In this document: positions 33,201 through 41,913 of the stretch, piece after piece
Layout of the letters: the number at the start of each line of letters is the position of its first letter
Position numbering within the stretch: position 1 is the first letter of the stretch
DNA from: Saccharothrix espanaensis DSM 44229
GTDB taxonomy: Bacteria > Actinomycetota > Actinomycetes > Mycobacteriales > Pseudonocardiaceae
NCBI RefSeq assembly: GCF_000328705.1
Contig: NC_019673.1
Coordinates: forward strand, 5,270,001-5,334,000
Direction: 5' to 3'
Length of the DNA: 64,000 bases
Notes under the pieces: model-generated
What the model was told of the DNA's origin: nothing
Database searches by the model: none
The model's input: only the letters and a program-made list of their open reading frames with translations
Made by a program: the position numbers and the translations under genes

Positions 33201-35393
33201 ATGAGACGACGATTACGGCTCGCACCGGTGGTGGCGCTGACCCTGCTGACCGGGGCGATCGCGGCACCGGTCGGCCCGGCCGGTGCCGCTCGGGCAGCTG
33301 CGGCTACGACGGTCGTCGCACTGCACTCCGGCAAGTGCCTCGACGTGCGCGGTGGCCCGCAAGCGGTCCACGACGGCGCGGTGATCGAGCAGTGGGAGTG
33401 CACCGGCGCGACCAACCAGAGCTGGACAGCGCGCGACGCGGGCAACGGGCGCATCCAGCTCGTCGCGCTGAACAGCGGCAAGTGCGTCCAGCCGATCGGG
33501 GGCGCGACCGCCAACCTCACCGGGCTGGAGCAGCGGACCTGCGACAGCACCGCGGCCCAGCAGTGGACCAAGCAGGCCACCGGCAGCGCCGGCCAGTACC
33601 GCTTCGTCCACGTGCCGAGCAACCGGTGCATCGACGTCCAGCGCGGCGAACCGACCGACGGCGCCCCGACCACGCTCTTCGACTGCTCCGGCAAGCCCAA
33701 CCAGACCTGGACCACCGGGCCCTCGACCCGGCCCGCCACGGTGGAGGTCCGCGACGGCGAGTACTGGGCACTGCCGTCGCGGTACCCCGCCAAGAGCCCG
33801 CACGGCGGCCTCAACCAGATCTGGGGCCCGGCGATCACCTGGAGCCCGACCACCGACCTGCACTGGGTGGGCGCCTACTGGCGCGACCTCAACCCCGCCG
33901 AAGGGGTCTACCGGCGGGACCGGATCGACAGCACCACCGGCTCCTACTCCTACAGCCTCGACCAGCTCGGCGCGGCGGGCCGGACGGCGCTGATCTGGAC
34001 GATCCTGGGCACCGTCGACAACACCGGCAAGCCGCACGCCCCGCAGTGGGTGCTCGACAAGTGCGCGGCGGCCGGAACACCGGTGAAGGTGGTCAACAAC
34101 GGCTCGGCGCCGTGGGGCCTGGCGCTGTGGGACGCGTGCCCGCGCCGCGAGGTCGTCCGCTTCATCACCGGGATGTTCGGCCCCTACCGGACCGATGCGC
34201 GCGTCCGGTACGCCTACGCCACGACCTTCAACGACGGCGAGTTCTGGATGCCCAACAGCGTCTACCAGGACGCGGTCGGCAAGGGCCTGACCCCGGAGGT
34301 CCTGCGCACCTACGCGAAGGACATCATCGACGCGTGGGCAACGGCGGTCGGCCCGAAGAAGGTCGTCTGGACCAGCGCCGGCGAGTGGAACCTGCCCGGC
34401 GACACCGCGCCCGGAGCGCCGAAGTGGGTGTCGGAGTACGCGCTGCGGACCCTGGGCACGCAACTGCGCGAAGGCAACGGCGAGAGCGTCACCGCGCAGT
34501 TGCGGCAGCCGCTGATCGGCCAGGACACGACCGTCGTCCAGCCGACCCCGGTCGGCGCGCAACCCGGCCAGTCGCACCACTACCTGACCGCCAAGACGGT
34601 CCACGAGATCGGGCGCGACGGCATGTCGTTCTACGGCAACGAGTTCGAGATAGCGAACCTGGCCGGCGTGTTCGGCAACTACGACTACTACCGCCTGGCC
34701 GTGCTGAACATGCTGCGCAAGGGCCACAACTGGGCGGTCTTCCCGCACGACCTGCGCACCGGGGCCAACGACGCGGCCCACCCGCGGTTCGCCGCGCTGC
34801 GCGACTACTTCCGGCAGAGCGCCGGCTACCCGGTCACCACCTCGCCGGACGCCTGGGCGACCCTCCAGATGTCCTACGACGGCTGCTACAACGGCACCCG
34901 CCGCTACCACAACTACGAGAAGTTCCTGCTGCAACGCGACGTGGCGTCCGGCGGGCGCACGACCCTGACCGACCAGCACACCTGGGCCCCGGACCAGTAC
35001 GGGTTCTGCAAGGTCGGCGAGGGCGGCTCGACCCAGCCGGCCGTGACGTACTTCGCCCGGCGCACCGACCACGCCAGCGGCAACGACCACATCTACTTCG
35101 ACGTGGACAGCCGGTTCGCGCCGACGACCGAGCGCAGCTTCCGGATCGCGGTCACCTACCGCGACACCGGGACCGCGAGGTGGAGTCTCCAGTACAGCAC
35201 GGCGACCGCCGCGACCGTCTCGACCCCGACTGTCGCCAACACCGGCTCGGGCACCCTGAAGACGGCGATCTTCACCCTTTCGGATGCGTCGTTCCGGGGT
35301 GCTCAACCAGCGGGAATGGACTTCCGCGTCTACAACGGGGGTTCGTCCGACGTCACCGTCCGCAGCGCCCGGGTGCTGCGCGGCGGTCCGTGA
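33201..35393 (+). CDS. Secreted ricin-B lectin plus glycosidase-like protein
   Basis: 730 residues from ATG 33201, with GAGGGAG upstream. A signal peptide (LRLAPVVALTLLTGAIAAP) is followed by a beta-trefoil lectin domain with three QxW-type repeats (NQSW, QQW, NQTW; about residues 35-170). Next comes a central region resembling a TIM-barrel glycoside hydrolase (WVGAYWRDLNPAEGVYRRDRI near its start, then YATTFNDGEFW and WTSAGEWNLPGD with candidate acids). The last 100 residues look like a beta-sandwich module. It is likely an exported carbohydrate-active enzyme; the substrate and exact GH family are not recognisable by eye. Confidence 0.75.
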   Translation: MRRRLRLAPVVALTLLTGAIAAPVGPAGAARAAAATTVVALHSGKCLDVRGGPQAVHDGAVIEQWECTGATNQSWTARDAGNGRIQLVALNSGKCVQPIGGATANLTGLEQRTCDSTAAQQWTKQATGSAGQYRFVHVPSNRCIDVQRGEPTDGAPTTLFDCSGKPNQTWTTGPSTRPATVEVRDGEYWALPSRYPAKSPHGGLNQIWGPAITWSPTTDLHWVGAYWRDLNPAEGVYRRDRIDSTTGSYSYSLDQLGAAGRTALIWTILGTVDNTGKPHAPQWVLDKCAAAGTPVKVVNNGSAPWGLALWDACPRREVVRFITGMFGPYRTDARVRYAYATTFNDGEFWMPNSVYQDAVGKGLTPEVLRTYAKDIIDAWATAVGPKKVVWTSAGEWNLPGDTAPGAPKWVSEYALRTLGTQLREGNGESVTAQLRQPLIGQDTTVVQPTPVGAQPGQSHHYLTAKTVHEIGRDGMSFYGNEFEIANLAGVFGNYDYYRLAVLNMLRKGHNWAVFPHDLRTGANDAAHPRFAALRDYFRQSAGYPVTTSPDAWATLQMSYDGCYNGTRRYHNYEKFLLQRDVASGGRTTLTDQHTWAPDQYGFCKVGEGGSTQPAVTYFARRTDHASGNDHIYFDVDSRFAPTTERSFRIAVTYRDTGTARWSLQYSTATAATVSTPTVANTGSGTLKTAIFTLSDASFRGAQPAGMDFRVYNGGSSDVTVRSARVLRGGP

Positions 35394-35410
35394 GCCGAGG
35401 CGGACCGGCA

Positions 35411-35441
35411 GCCCGGGGTGGACCTTCCGTCCACCCCGGGC
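35411..35441 (+). terminator. Hairpin terminator after lectin gene
   Basis: Perfect 13-bp arms GCCCGGGGTGGAC / GTCCACCCCGGGC with a 5-base loop, 18 bp after the lectin stop. The remaining stretch to 35730 shows TGTAGACGATC (35667-35677) and a CGACCCG-N6-CGGGTCG repeat (35681-35700) but no gene. Confidence 0.85.
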
Positions 35442-35730
35442 GTCCCCCCGGACCGGATCCCGGTGCCGGTCGGCAACCGGCCCCGGCCGAGCGCCCGATC
35501 GGAGCAGTACCGCGACACGGACGGAACGGACACGCGCGGTAGGGGCGACCAGGCACGACGTCCCGGGGCGGCTCCCCCGGCACCGAGCTGCGGGCCTCGG
35601 CGGACGACCGGGTCTCACCAGGAGTGACGCCGGGAGCCGCCGCACGTCGGGCCGCAGGTGGTCCGATGTAGACGATCGGGCGACCCGTTCACGCGGGTCG
35701 GCCGGTGGAGCCGCCGTGTAACTTTCCACC

Positions 35731-37239
35731 GTGCACAGCGAACGCGACGGGTCCCCGGTCACCGACAGTGCCGACCCGGTGACCGAGACCCAGGAGAGCG
35801 GGCAACCCGAGGACTGGCCCGCCGTGGTTGACCGGGCCTACCGGTTGATCCTCGGCCGGCCCGGCGACCCGGACGGGGTGGCCCACTTCGTGACGGCCCT
35901 CGGTTCCGGCGGGGCGACCGTCGCGGACGTGTGCGCGAGCCTCGCGTCCTCGGCGGAGTTCGCCCAGCGCCTCGAACCGGACCCCGAACCCGAGCCGGAC
36001 GCCGAGCAGGACGCCCCGGAGGCCGGGGACGACGAGGTCGCCGAGCCCGACCCCGACCTGATCGACGTGGCCGAGATGATCGCCAACGTCACGTTGGAGG
36101 AGCTCTCCGAGCGCGCCGAGGGCTACTTCCGCGCGGTGGCGGAGCCCGACGTCCTGCTGACCAAGCCGTTCCGCGAGGTGGGCGACGCGGCCGACCTGCT
36201 GACGACGTTCGGCCAGGTGCTGCGCGGCCTGCGCCCGTACCCCGGGATGCGGGTGCTCGACTTCGGGGCCGGGACGTGCTGGACCAGCCGCTACCTGACC
36301 CGCCTCGGGTGCCGGGTGGTGGCGCTGGACGTCTCGCCCACCGCGCTCGACCTCGGCCGGCGGCTGTTCGCCGAGCAGCCCGTGCCGGGCGCGCACCACG
36401 AGCCGGAGTTCCTGGTCTTCGACGGTCGGCGGATCGACCTGCCCGACGCCAGCGTGGACCGGATCCTGTCCTTCGACGCCTTCCACCACGTGCCCAACCC
36501 GGCCGAGGTGCTCCAGGAGATGGCCCGGGTCCTGCGCCCCGGCGGCATCGCCGCGTTCGCCGAGCCGGGCGACCGGCACTCGATCCAGCCGCAGTCGCAG
36601 TACGAGATGCGGCACTACGGCGTCATCGAGAACGACGTCGTGATCGAGGACGTCTGGGAGTGGGCGCGCGACGCCGGGTTCGTCGACCTGCGCCTGTGCC
36701 CGGTCGACACCGCGCCGAGCTGGGTCGACATCCCCACCTTCCGGGCCGTGGTCGCGGGCGGGGAGGAGGGCGACCACTTCGTGGCGCTGACCCGCGCGGC
36801 GATCGACGGCCGCCGGATGTTCGTGCTCCGGGTGGCGGGCGAGCAGGCCCCGGACAGCCGCGAGCAGCAGGGCCTGACCGCCGGCCTGGCCGTGGACGAC
36901 GTGGCGCTCACCGCGGCCGGCGACACCACCGTGCTGACCGGCACCTGCCGGATCCGCAACACGGGCAGCCGGGTCTGGCTGCCGGCCGCCACCGGCTTCG
37001 GCGGGGTCAGCCTGGGCGTCCGCCTGCGCCAGGCCGACCTCACCACCCGCGACCTGGAGCGGCTCGCCCTGTCCGACAGCCCGATCGAGCCCGGCGAGGA
37101 GGTCGCGCTCCCGGTGCGGGTGGAGATCCCGACCGGGCCCGAACGCCCGGTGTCGGTGGAGTTCGACCTGGTGAGCGAGCGGGTCTGCTGGTTCAGCCTC
37201 AACGGCTCCCCCGTCGTCCGACTCCCCCTCACCCCCTGA
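35731..37239 (+). CDS. DUF4214-methyltransferase-beta-sandwich fusion protein
   Basis: 502 residues from GTG 35731. The N-terminus (about 30-85) matches the DUF4214 helical module: DRAYRLILGRPGDPDGVAHFV. An acidic Glu/Asp/Pro linker follows. The centre is a class I SAM methyltransferase with motif I VLDFGAGTCWTSRYL and motif II around VVALDVS, plus FDAFHHVPNPAEVL and MARVLRPGGI. The last 130 residues form an Ig-like or Wzt-C-like beta domain. In other bacteria, this combination is associated with modifying surface glycans or polysaccharide ends, but no such locus is nearby. The substrate is unknown. Confidence 0.75.
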   Translation: MHSERDGSPVTDSADPVTETQESGQPEDWPAVVDRAYRLILGRPGDPDGVAHFVTALGSGGATVADVCASLASSAEFAQRLEPDPEPEPDAEQDAPEAGDDEVAEPDPDLIDVAEMIANVTLEELSERAEGYFRAVAEPDVLLTKPFREVGDAADLLTTFGQVLRGLRPYPGMRVLDFGAGTCWTSRYLTRLGCRVVALDVSPTALDLGRRLFAEQPVPGAHHEPEFLVFDGRRIDLPDASVDRILSFDAFHHVPNPAEVLQEMARVLRPGGIAAFAEPGDRHSIQPQSQYEMRHYGVIENDVVIEDVWEWARDAGFVDLRLCPVDTAPSWVDIPTFRAVVAGGEEGDHFVALTRAAIDGRRMFVLRVAGEQAPDSREQQGLTAGLAVDDVALTAAGDTTVLTGTCRIRNTGSRVWLPAATGFGGVSLGVRLRQADLTTRDLERLALSDSPIEPGEEVALPVRVEIPTGPERPVSVEFDLVSERVCWFSLNGSPVVRLPLTP

Positions 37240-37635
37240 CCGGCCTCGGTGGCGCGACGTCCGACAGCGGCCGGGACCGTCTGGAGGCGGTCATCATCGA
37301 CACTCGCGACGACCTCGGCGCGCTATCCCCCGCCGCCCTCGTCCTGCACGGCGGAACGTGAGGGCGCACGCCAGCGACCACCGCTCCTGGTGGACCCGGA
37401 TCGCGGCGGTGGGAAGTCCCGATCTGTCTGCCGTGGACAGTGCGCAGACCGATCCGGACGGTCCCCGCCTTCGCTCTCCTGAGCGACCCGGCGGCGGCCA
37501 CCGCCCTACGACCGGCCGTCGGACGGCGGGCTGGTCCGATCGGCGGACGGTCGGCCACACCGCCCGAATCCTTGGCACCACAGGCCGAATCGGCGCGATC
37601 ACCGCCGCCCCGGTCGATGTGCTAGCTTCCGAGGA
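37240..37635. other. Intergenic region without recognisable gene
   Basis: About 395 bp between the methyltransferase stop and the next secreted-protein start. Short open frames on both strands have no family resemblance. An imperfect GC-rich repeat (around 37519-37558) and a TAGCTT just before the next start, possibly a -10 element for a short-leader transcript, are the only signals seen. Confidence 0.4.
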
Positions 37636-38298
37636 ATGCGCGGAAGTGTGACGCTCGGTCGTGTAACGGTCGCGTTCGGCAAGGTAGTCGCGGCGTTCGT
37701 CTCCTTAGTGGCGTTTTCCCTCGTCGCCACCACCACCGTCGCCCACGCGGACGTCTCCGCGACCGGCGGCAGGCCGCCGACCAGACCGGGCTGCGAGTGC
37801 GCGACCCCGTCGATCGACCGGTTGCAGCAGTGGCTCGCTTCCGGCGAGGGCACGACGGTGCCGGCCACCGGCAGCCTGCTCGTGCGCCGGGGCAACGGTT
37901 ACGCGGCCAAGGTGGCGTTCCTCAAGGCCGAGTGGCACGTGGTGGTCGTGTGGCTGGGCAACAAGTTCGAGGCGCAGGCCGATCTCTCCGGTTCGTCCGG
38001 TTTCTGGATGACCTACAGCGCGACCGACGACCTCTACGTCCAACTGCGACCGGCCTCGCAGTGGAGCGGCGGCGACAAGTGGCTCACGCTGGTGCCGTCC
38101 ACCGGCGGGAAGCTGGTGCGGAAGTTCTTCCCGCTCACCCCCGACAAGTGGACCTGGCTGCCCGAACTGGGCAAGCCGGCGCACTCGTTCGCCTCCGCGC
38201 TGAGCGAGGCGCGCGGCCTGGTCTTCGTCGGCAAGACCGCCAACAAGATCGAGTTCCGCGAGCTGAAGATCGACGGCTACCGGCCGCCGTGCGTGTGA
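37636..38298 (+). CDS. Secreted protein of unknown function
   Basis: 220 residues from ATG 37636. A signal peptide is clear (VTVAFGKVVAAFVSLVAFSLVATTTVAHA). The mature protein begins Pro- and Cys-rich (PPTRPGCECATPSI) and has several Trp-rich strands (WHVVVVWLGNKFEAQ, WSGGDKWLTLVPSTGG, WTWLPEL), suggesting a beta-rich extracellular domain. No catalytic motif or known family is recognised. GAGGA lies immediately before the ATG, too close for a normal ribosome site, so the message may be leaderless or the start slightly downstream. Confidence 0.6.
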   Translation: MRGSVTLGRVTVAFGKVVAAFVSLVAFSLVATTTVAHADVSATGGRPPTRPGCECATPSIDRLQQWLASGEGTTVPATGSLLVRRGNGYAAKVAFLKAEWHVVVVWLGNKFEAQADLSGSSGFWMTYSATDDLYVQLRPASQWSGGDKWLTLVPSTGGKLVRKFFPLTPDKWTWLPELGKPAHSFASALSEARGLVFVGKTANKIEFRELKIDGYRPPCV

Positions 38299-38327
38299 GC
38301 AAGCCCCCCGTCCGTCCACAGTAGACC

Positions 38328-38357
38328 CGACAGGCCCGCGTGCGCGCGGGCCTGTCG
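38328..38357 (+). terminator. Hairpin terminator before clpP pair
   Basis: Perfect 13-bp arms CGACAGGCCCGCG / CGCGGGCCTGTCG with a TGCG loop, 30 bp after the secreted-protein stop. This insulates the clp operon. Confidence 0.85.
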
Positions 38358-38403
38358 CGTCGACGGGGGTCGGCGCCCGTCAGCCTGGGGGGGCGGCGCC
38401 CGT

Positions 38404-38418
38404 CAGCCCTGGGCTGAT
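38404..38418. promoter_or_regulatory. Palindrome TCAGCCC-T-GGGCTGA upstream of clpP
   Basis: A 15-bp near-perfect palindrome 57 bp before the clpP start, preceded by a direct repeat of GGCGCCCGTCAGCC (38372-38385 and 38395-38408). Its place fits an operator or promoter-proximal element for the clpP operon; the binding protein is not known. Confidence 0.4.
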
Positions 38419-38474
38419 CCGCCCACAGCAGAGATACCGGCGGACTCCGGCACCGGGGCGGCATCGTCTGGGGC

Positions 38475-39107
38475 ATGACGACCACCGAGAGGCAGCCGCT
38501 GTTCGACCACCGGCTCCGCGAGCGATTCCTCAGTCAGCGGGTGCTGGTCCTCGACGGCGGGCTGGACGACGACAACGGGACCGTGCTCGCCACGCAGCTG
38601 CTCTCGCTCGCCGCGGACGATCCCGACAAGGACATCGCGCTGTGGATCCACTCGCCGGGCGGATCGGTCCCCGCGATGCTGGCCATCCGCGACGTGATGC
38701 GGCTCGTGCCGTGCGACGTGGCCACGCTCGCGCTCGGGCTGGCGTGCAGCGCCGGGCAGTTCCTGCTGTCCGCCGGCACCCCGGGCAAGCGCTTCGCCCT
38801 CCCGCACGCCCGCATCCTGATGCACCAGGGGTCGGCGGGCATCGGCGGGTCCGCGGTCGAGGTGGAGGTGCAGGCCGACGACCTGCGGTACACCCGGGAC
38901 ACCGTGCTCTCGCTCATCGCGCAGGACACCGGCCAGCCCATCGAGCAGATCTTCACCGACTCCCTGCACGACCGCTGGTTCACCACCGAGCAGGCCCGCG
39001 AGTACGGCTTCATCGACCACGTGGTCGAAGAGCTCGGCCAGGTCGTGCCGGTGCGCAGGCACGAACTCGGACTCGGACTCGGCAAGACGACGGGAGCACT
39101 CGCGTGA
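38475..39107 (+). CDS. clpP: ATP-dependent Clp protease proteolytic subunit (ClpP)
   Basis: 210 residues from ATG 38475. The ClpP fold and triad are intact: Ser92 in GLACSAGQFLLSAG, His in ARILMHQ, Asp in the DRWFTTEQAREYGFIDHV segment. ClpP forms tetradecameric barrels fed by Clp ATPases, and actinomycetes often carry several paralogues that assemble as mixed rings (family knowledge). It overlaps the next, catalytically altered paralogue by four bases, so both subunits are probably made in fixed ratio. Confidence 0.9.
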   Translation: MTTTERQPLFDHRLRERFLSQRVLVLDGGLDDDNGTVLATQLLSLAADDPDKDIALWIHSPGGSVPAMLAIRDVMRLVPCDVATLALGLACSAGQFLLSAGTPGKRFALPHARILMHQGSAGIGGSAVEVEVQADDLRYTRDTVLSLIAQDTGQPIEQIFTDSLHDRWFTTEQAREYGFIDHVVEELGQVVPVRRHELGLGLGKTTGALA

Positions 39108-39694
39108 GCACCTACACCATCCCAAACGTGATCACCCGCGGCGTCGGCGGCGAGCGGATCATGGACGTCTACTCGCACCTGCTCTCGGAGCGGATCGTCT
39201 ACCTCGGGACCGCGATCGACTCCGGCGTGGCCAACGCGCTGATCGCCCAACTGCTGTACCTGGAGGCGGACAACCCCGAGCGGGAGATCAACCTCTACAT
39301 CAACTGCGAGGGCGGCGACCCGTCCGCGATGCTCGCGCTGTACGACACCATGCGCTACATCAAGGCACCGATGGTCACGACGTGCATCGGCCAGGCGGTC
39401 GCGGCCGGCGCGGTGCTGCTGGCGGCGGGCCGGGCCGGGCAGCGGTTCGTGCTGCCGCACACCAGGGTCGTGCTGCACCAGCCCGCGGCGCAGGGCCGGG
39501 GCACCATCCCGGACCTCATCCTGCAGGCCGACGAGGTCGTGCGGGTGCGCACCCAGCTGGAGGAGATCCTCTCCGCGCACACCGGGCACGAGGTCGCGCA
39601 ACTGCGGCACGACACCGACCGCGACCGCGTGTTCGACGCGGCGGGCGCGGTCCGCTACGGCCTCGCGGACCACGTGCTGGAACACCGCACCTGA
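39104..39694 (+). CDS. ClpP-like subunit lacking the catalytic serine
   Basis: 196 residues; GTG 39104 overlaps the upstream clpP stop (GTGA). Fold and length match ClpP, and the His (VVLHQP) and Asp (DRDRVFDAAGAVRYGLADHV) regions are present. The nucleophile position, however, reads GQAVAAGAVLLAAG where GQAASxGA is normal, placing Ala at residue 100. It is therefore probably proteolytically inactive and acts as a structural or regulatory ring partner of the upstream ClpP, comparable in principle to plant and cyanobacterial ClpR. The codon reading is unambiguous (GTC GCG GCC). Confidence 0.85.
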   Translation: MSTYTIPNVITRGVGGERIMDVYSHLLSERIVYLGTAIDSGVANALIAQLLYLEADNPEREINLYINCEGGDPSAMLALYDTMRYIKAPMVTTCIGQAVAAGAVLLAAGRAGQRFVLPHTRVVLHQPAAQGRGTIPDLILQADEVVRVRTQLEEILSAHTGHEVAQLRHDTDRDRVFDAAGAVRYGLADHVLEHRT

Positions 39695-39704
39695 GGGCGT
39701 GGCC

Positions 39705-40064
39705 TCAGGCCGCCAGGAGCACCGGGCCCGCGGGACGGCGACCGACCGCGGGGCCCGCGATGCGGCGCTGCCGGATGCCGCCGGTGATGCCGACCAGCAA
39801 CCCGGCCAGGTCGAGACCGAGCGCACCGGCCACCGCGGCGATCATCTCGCTCGACGGTTCCTTGAGCCCGCGCTCGATCTCGGACAGGTACTGCGGCGAG
39901 ATCCCGGCCCGCTCGGCGACGTCGACCAGCCGCCCGCCCTGCTCCTCCCGAGTGGACCGCAGGCTCCGCCCGAGCACCTCGCGCCACAACGGCTCGGGCC
40001 TGGCCCCGGACTCGCGCCCCGAGGAGGCCGCACGGCTCCGGTGAAAGGGAAGGATCTCCGCCAT
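39705..40064 (-). CDS. XRE-family regulator, ClgR-like
   Basis: 119 residues from ATG 40064; longer starts would read through palindromes and are rejected. A single helix-turn-helix (about 32-90) reads LRSTREEQGGRLVDVAERAGISPQYLSEIERGLKEPSSEMIAAVAGAL in its core, split here for illustration: the recognition helix is SPQYLSEIERG. This matches ClgR, the actinobacterial activator of clp protease genes. It converges on the clpP pair with only a 10-bp gap. Two palindromes sit upstream of its own start and fit autoregulation. Function is inferred from this resemblance and context. Confidence 0.75.
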   Translation of the reverse strand: MAEILPFHRSRAASSGRESGARPEPLWREVLGRSLRSTREEQGGRLVDVAERAGISPQYLSEIERGLKEPSSEMIAAVAGALGLDLAGLLVGITGGIRQRRIAGPAVGRRPAGPVLLAA

Positions 40065-40103
40065 GCGGTCATCCTGACACCCGCCCACCGCCGGCGAACC
40101 CCC

Positions 40104-40175
40104 GTTCCGCTCGCAGCGGAACACCCACCCGCCCACCACTCCGGTCGCCAGGCACCGGTTCCGCTCGCAGCGAAC
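40104..40175. promoter_or_regulatory. Two GTTCCGCT-CGC-AGCGGAAC palindromes, likely ClgR-type operators
   Basis: A perfect 19-bp palindrome (40104-40122) and a second copy lacking one G (40158-40175) lie 40-110 bp upstream of the ClgR-like start. Their spacing of about 54 bp centre to centre (five helical turns) suggests cooperative binding by the regulator itself. Confidence 0.7.
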
Positions 40176-40216
40176 GCCGGCCGGTGCCACGACGAACCGG
40201 CGGCGGGGCGGGGGTG

Positions 40217-41446
40217 TCAGCCGGCGGCGACGCGGCGGTGGATCGCGGTGACCGCGTCACGGGCGGACAGGAAAGCGCCATTCTGCCAGGAGATCCAGTG
40301 GCTGAGCCAGTCGCCGGCGAAGTAGACCCGGCCGGCGGGCCGGGTCAGCAGCCGGTACTCGGGCAAGTCGGGGGAGGCCCACTCGACCCACCCGCCTTCG
40401 CTGAACGGCGTCCGCTTCCACCCCACCGAGAACGACGCCCGCACGTCGCGCCGGAACACGTCGCCGTAGATCTTCGCGCCCTGGTCGAGCGTCCGCCGGA
40501 GCCGGTCGTTGCGGGTGATCCCGCCGTAGAGCCGCAGGTCCTGCTCCCACCAGCGGCGACCGTACTCGATCCCGAGCTTGCCAACCGGGTACGGCACCGG
40601 GGTGACCGGCGCGGCGGTGACCTCCCGGCCGAGGTGCGGGATCCGGGCCAGCAGGTGCAGGGGCAGCGCGGCGACGCAGAAGTCACCGCGACCCACCCGG
40701 AGCACGCCGTGCCGGTCCCGGTAGCCGACCTCCACCCCGTCCTCCCGGTTGGTGATCGACCGGACCTCGCACCGGTACCGGATCCGGCCCGGCCCGGCCG
40801 CCGATGCTGCCGAAGGACTCCAGGAACGCGAGCAGGCGGTCCTTGTCCTCGGGCGACAGCTCGCCGTCCAGCGCGCCCCGGTCGGTGGGCTTGGCCGGCA
40901 GCTCCGAGAGGTAGCCGAAGGTGTCGGCCTTGGCCGCGCGCATCGTGGTGGCACGCGGGTCGACCGCGTCGTGGTAGAGGTGCGCGTCGGCGTTCTGGTC
41001 GGCGAAGGGCTCGATGGGGATCCCCAGCTCCCGGCAGTAGTCCAGGGTGATCATGGACTGGGCGATCCGCGCCGCCCCGGCGTTGAAGTACTCCCCCGAG
41101 GAGAACCCGGCGGTCTAAACGTGCCCGTCCAGGTCGCGCTCGCGGTCGCCGCCCCGCACGGTCCGCACCCGCCCGAGTGGTCCCGCGCCTCCAGGGCCAC
41201 GCACTCGTACCCGGCCTAGCCCAACTCGTACGCCGTGGTCAACCCGGCGACCCCCGCACCGAGCACGACGACCCGCCGGCCGCGCGCGGCCGGATCCAGG
41301 TCGCCCGACCTCGGCGGCACGTACGGCGCGGCGGAGGCTTCGGGCGCCAACCCCAGCGCGCCCATCGTGTGGAACATCGGGCCCGCGCCGCCCGTCAAAC
41401 CGACGGCCTCCAGGAAACGCCGGCGTGTCACAGCTGACCTCTGCAC
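40217..41446 (-). pseudogene. Flavin amine oxidase, decayed by several lesions
   Basis: The remains of a Tat-exported flavin monoamine/L-amino-acid oxidase are spread over three frames. The start shows a twin-arginine motif (TRRRFLEAVGL) and the FAD loop VVVLGAGVAGLTTAYELG. Then come a TAG stop (41216-41218), a frameshift near 41160, another TAG (41115-41117), and a frameshift with an apparent internal deletion near 40800. The C-terminal third is intact and ends with PAGRVYFAGDWLSHWISWQNGAF, the FAD-closing motif. With at least four lesions it cannot make an active enzyme. Confidence 0.8.
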
Positions 41447-41913
41447 TCCCCCAGTCGACTACCCGCGTGTCGCCACGATCCGACCACCACACGCGGGCCG
41501 TCGTCCAGGGCTGGAAACGGTCGCTCAACGTCACATCACCACGAATATTCCTATAGCAGAGGGTTTTCTAGTCCTTTGTGGATGGAATGCCGCTGCTGGG
41601 ACGCACGGGCCGGCACCCGGAAGGCACCCGCTGCCGATCTGTGCCGCCAACGGCCCGTTCCAGGTCGGCACGGCGTTGCGCGGTCGGATCTGTCAGGTCG
41701 GTGCCCTCGGGTCACGGGGTGGGGAGGTCGACCGCGCACCGCGGCGCGCTCCCCCATCCTCACCTGGGACCTCTGCCTGGGGGAACCGGTCACGAGGGCG
41801 GTGCCCGGTGAATGAGGGCAGGCACGATCGACCATCCGGTGGAGTACCGCCCCGGGCACTGCCGCTACCGTCTGGTGCGGCCGCCGCCGAGCACTCGTCC
41901 AGAGAGGTTCGTC
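41447..41913. other. Intergenic region with AT-richer island
   Basis: About 465 bp between the oxidase remnant and the DUF4360 gene. An AT-rich patch (41537-41580, CGAATATTCCTATAGCAG and following) stands out from its GC-rich surroundings and may hold a promoter. Open frames here are short, lack family resemblance and overlap each other on opposite strands, so I do not call them genes. Confidence 0.4.

Noticed and set aside
41551-41859. Overlapping short open frames on both strands in the gap before DUF4360
   Set aside because: Arg/Pro/Ser-rich shadow-like composition, no ribosome site, and frames on opposite strands contradict each other.
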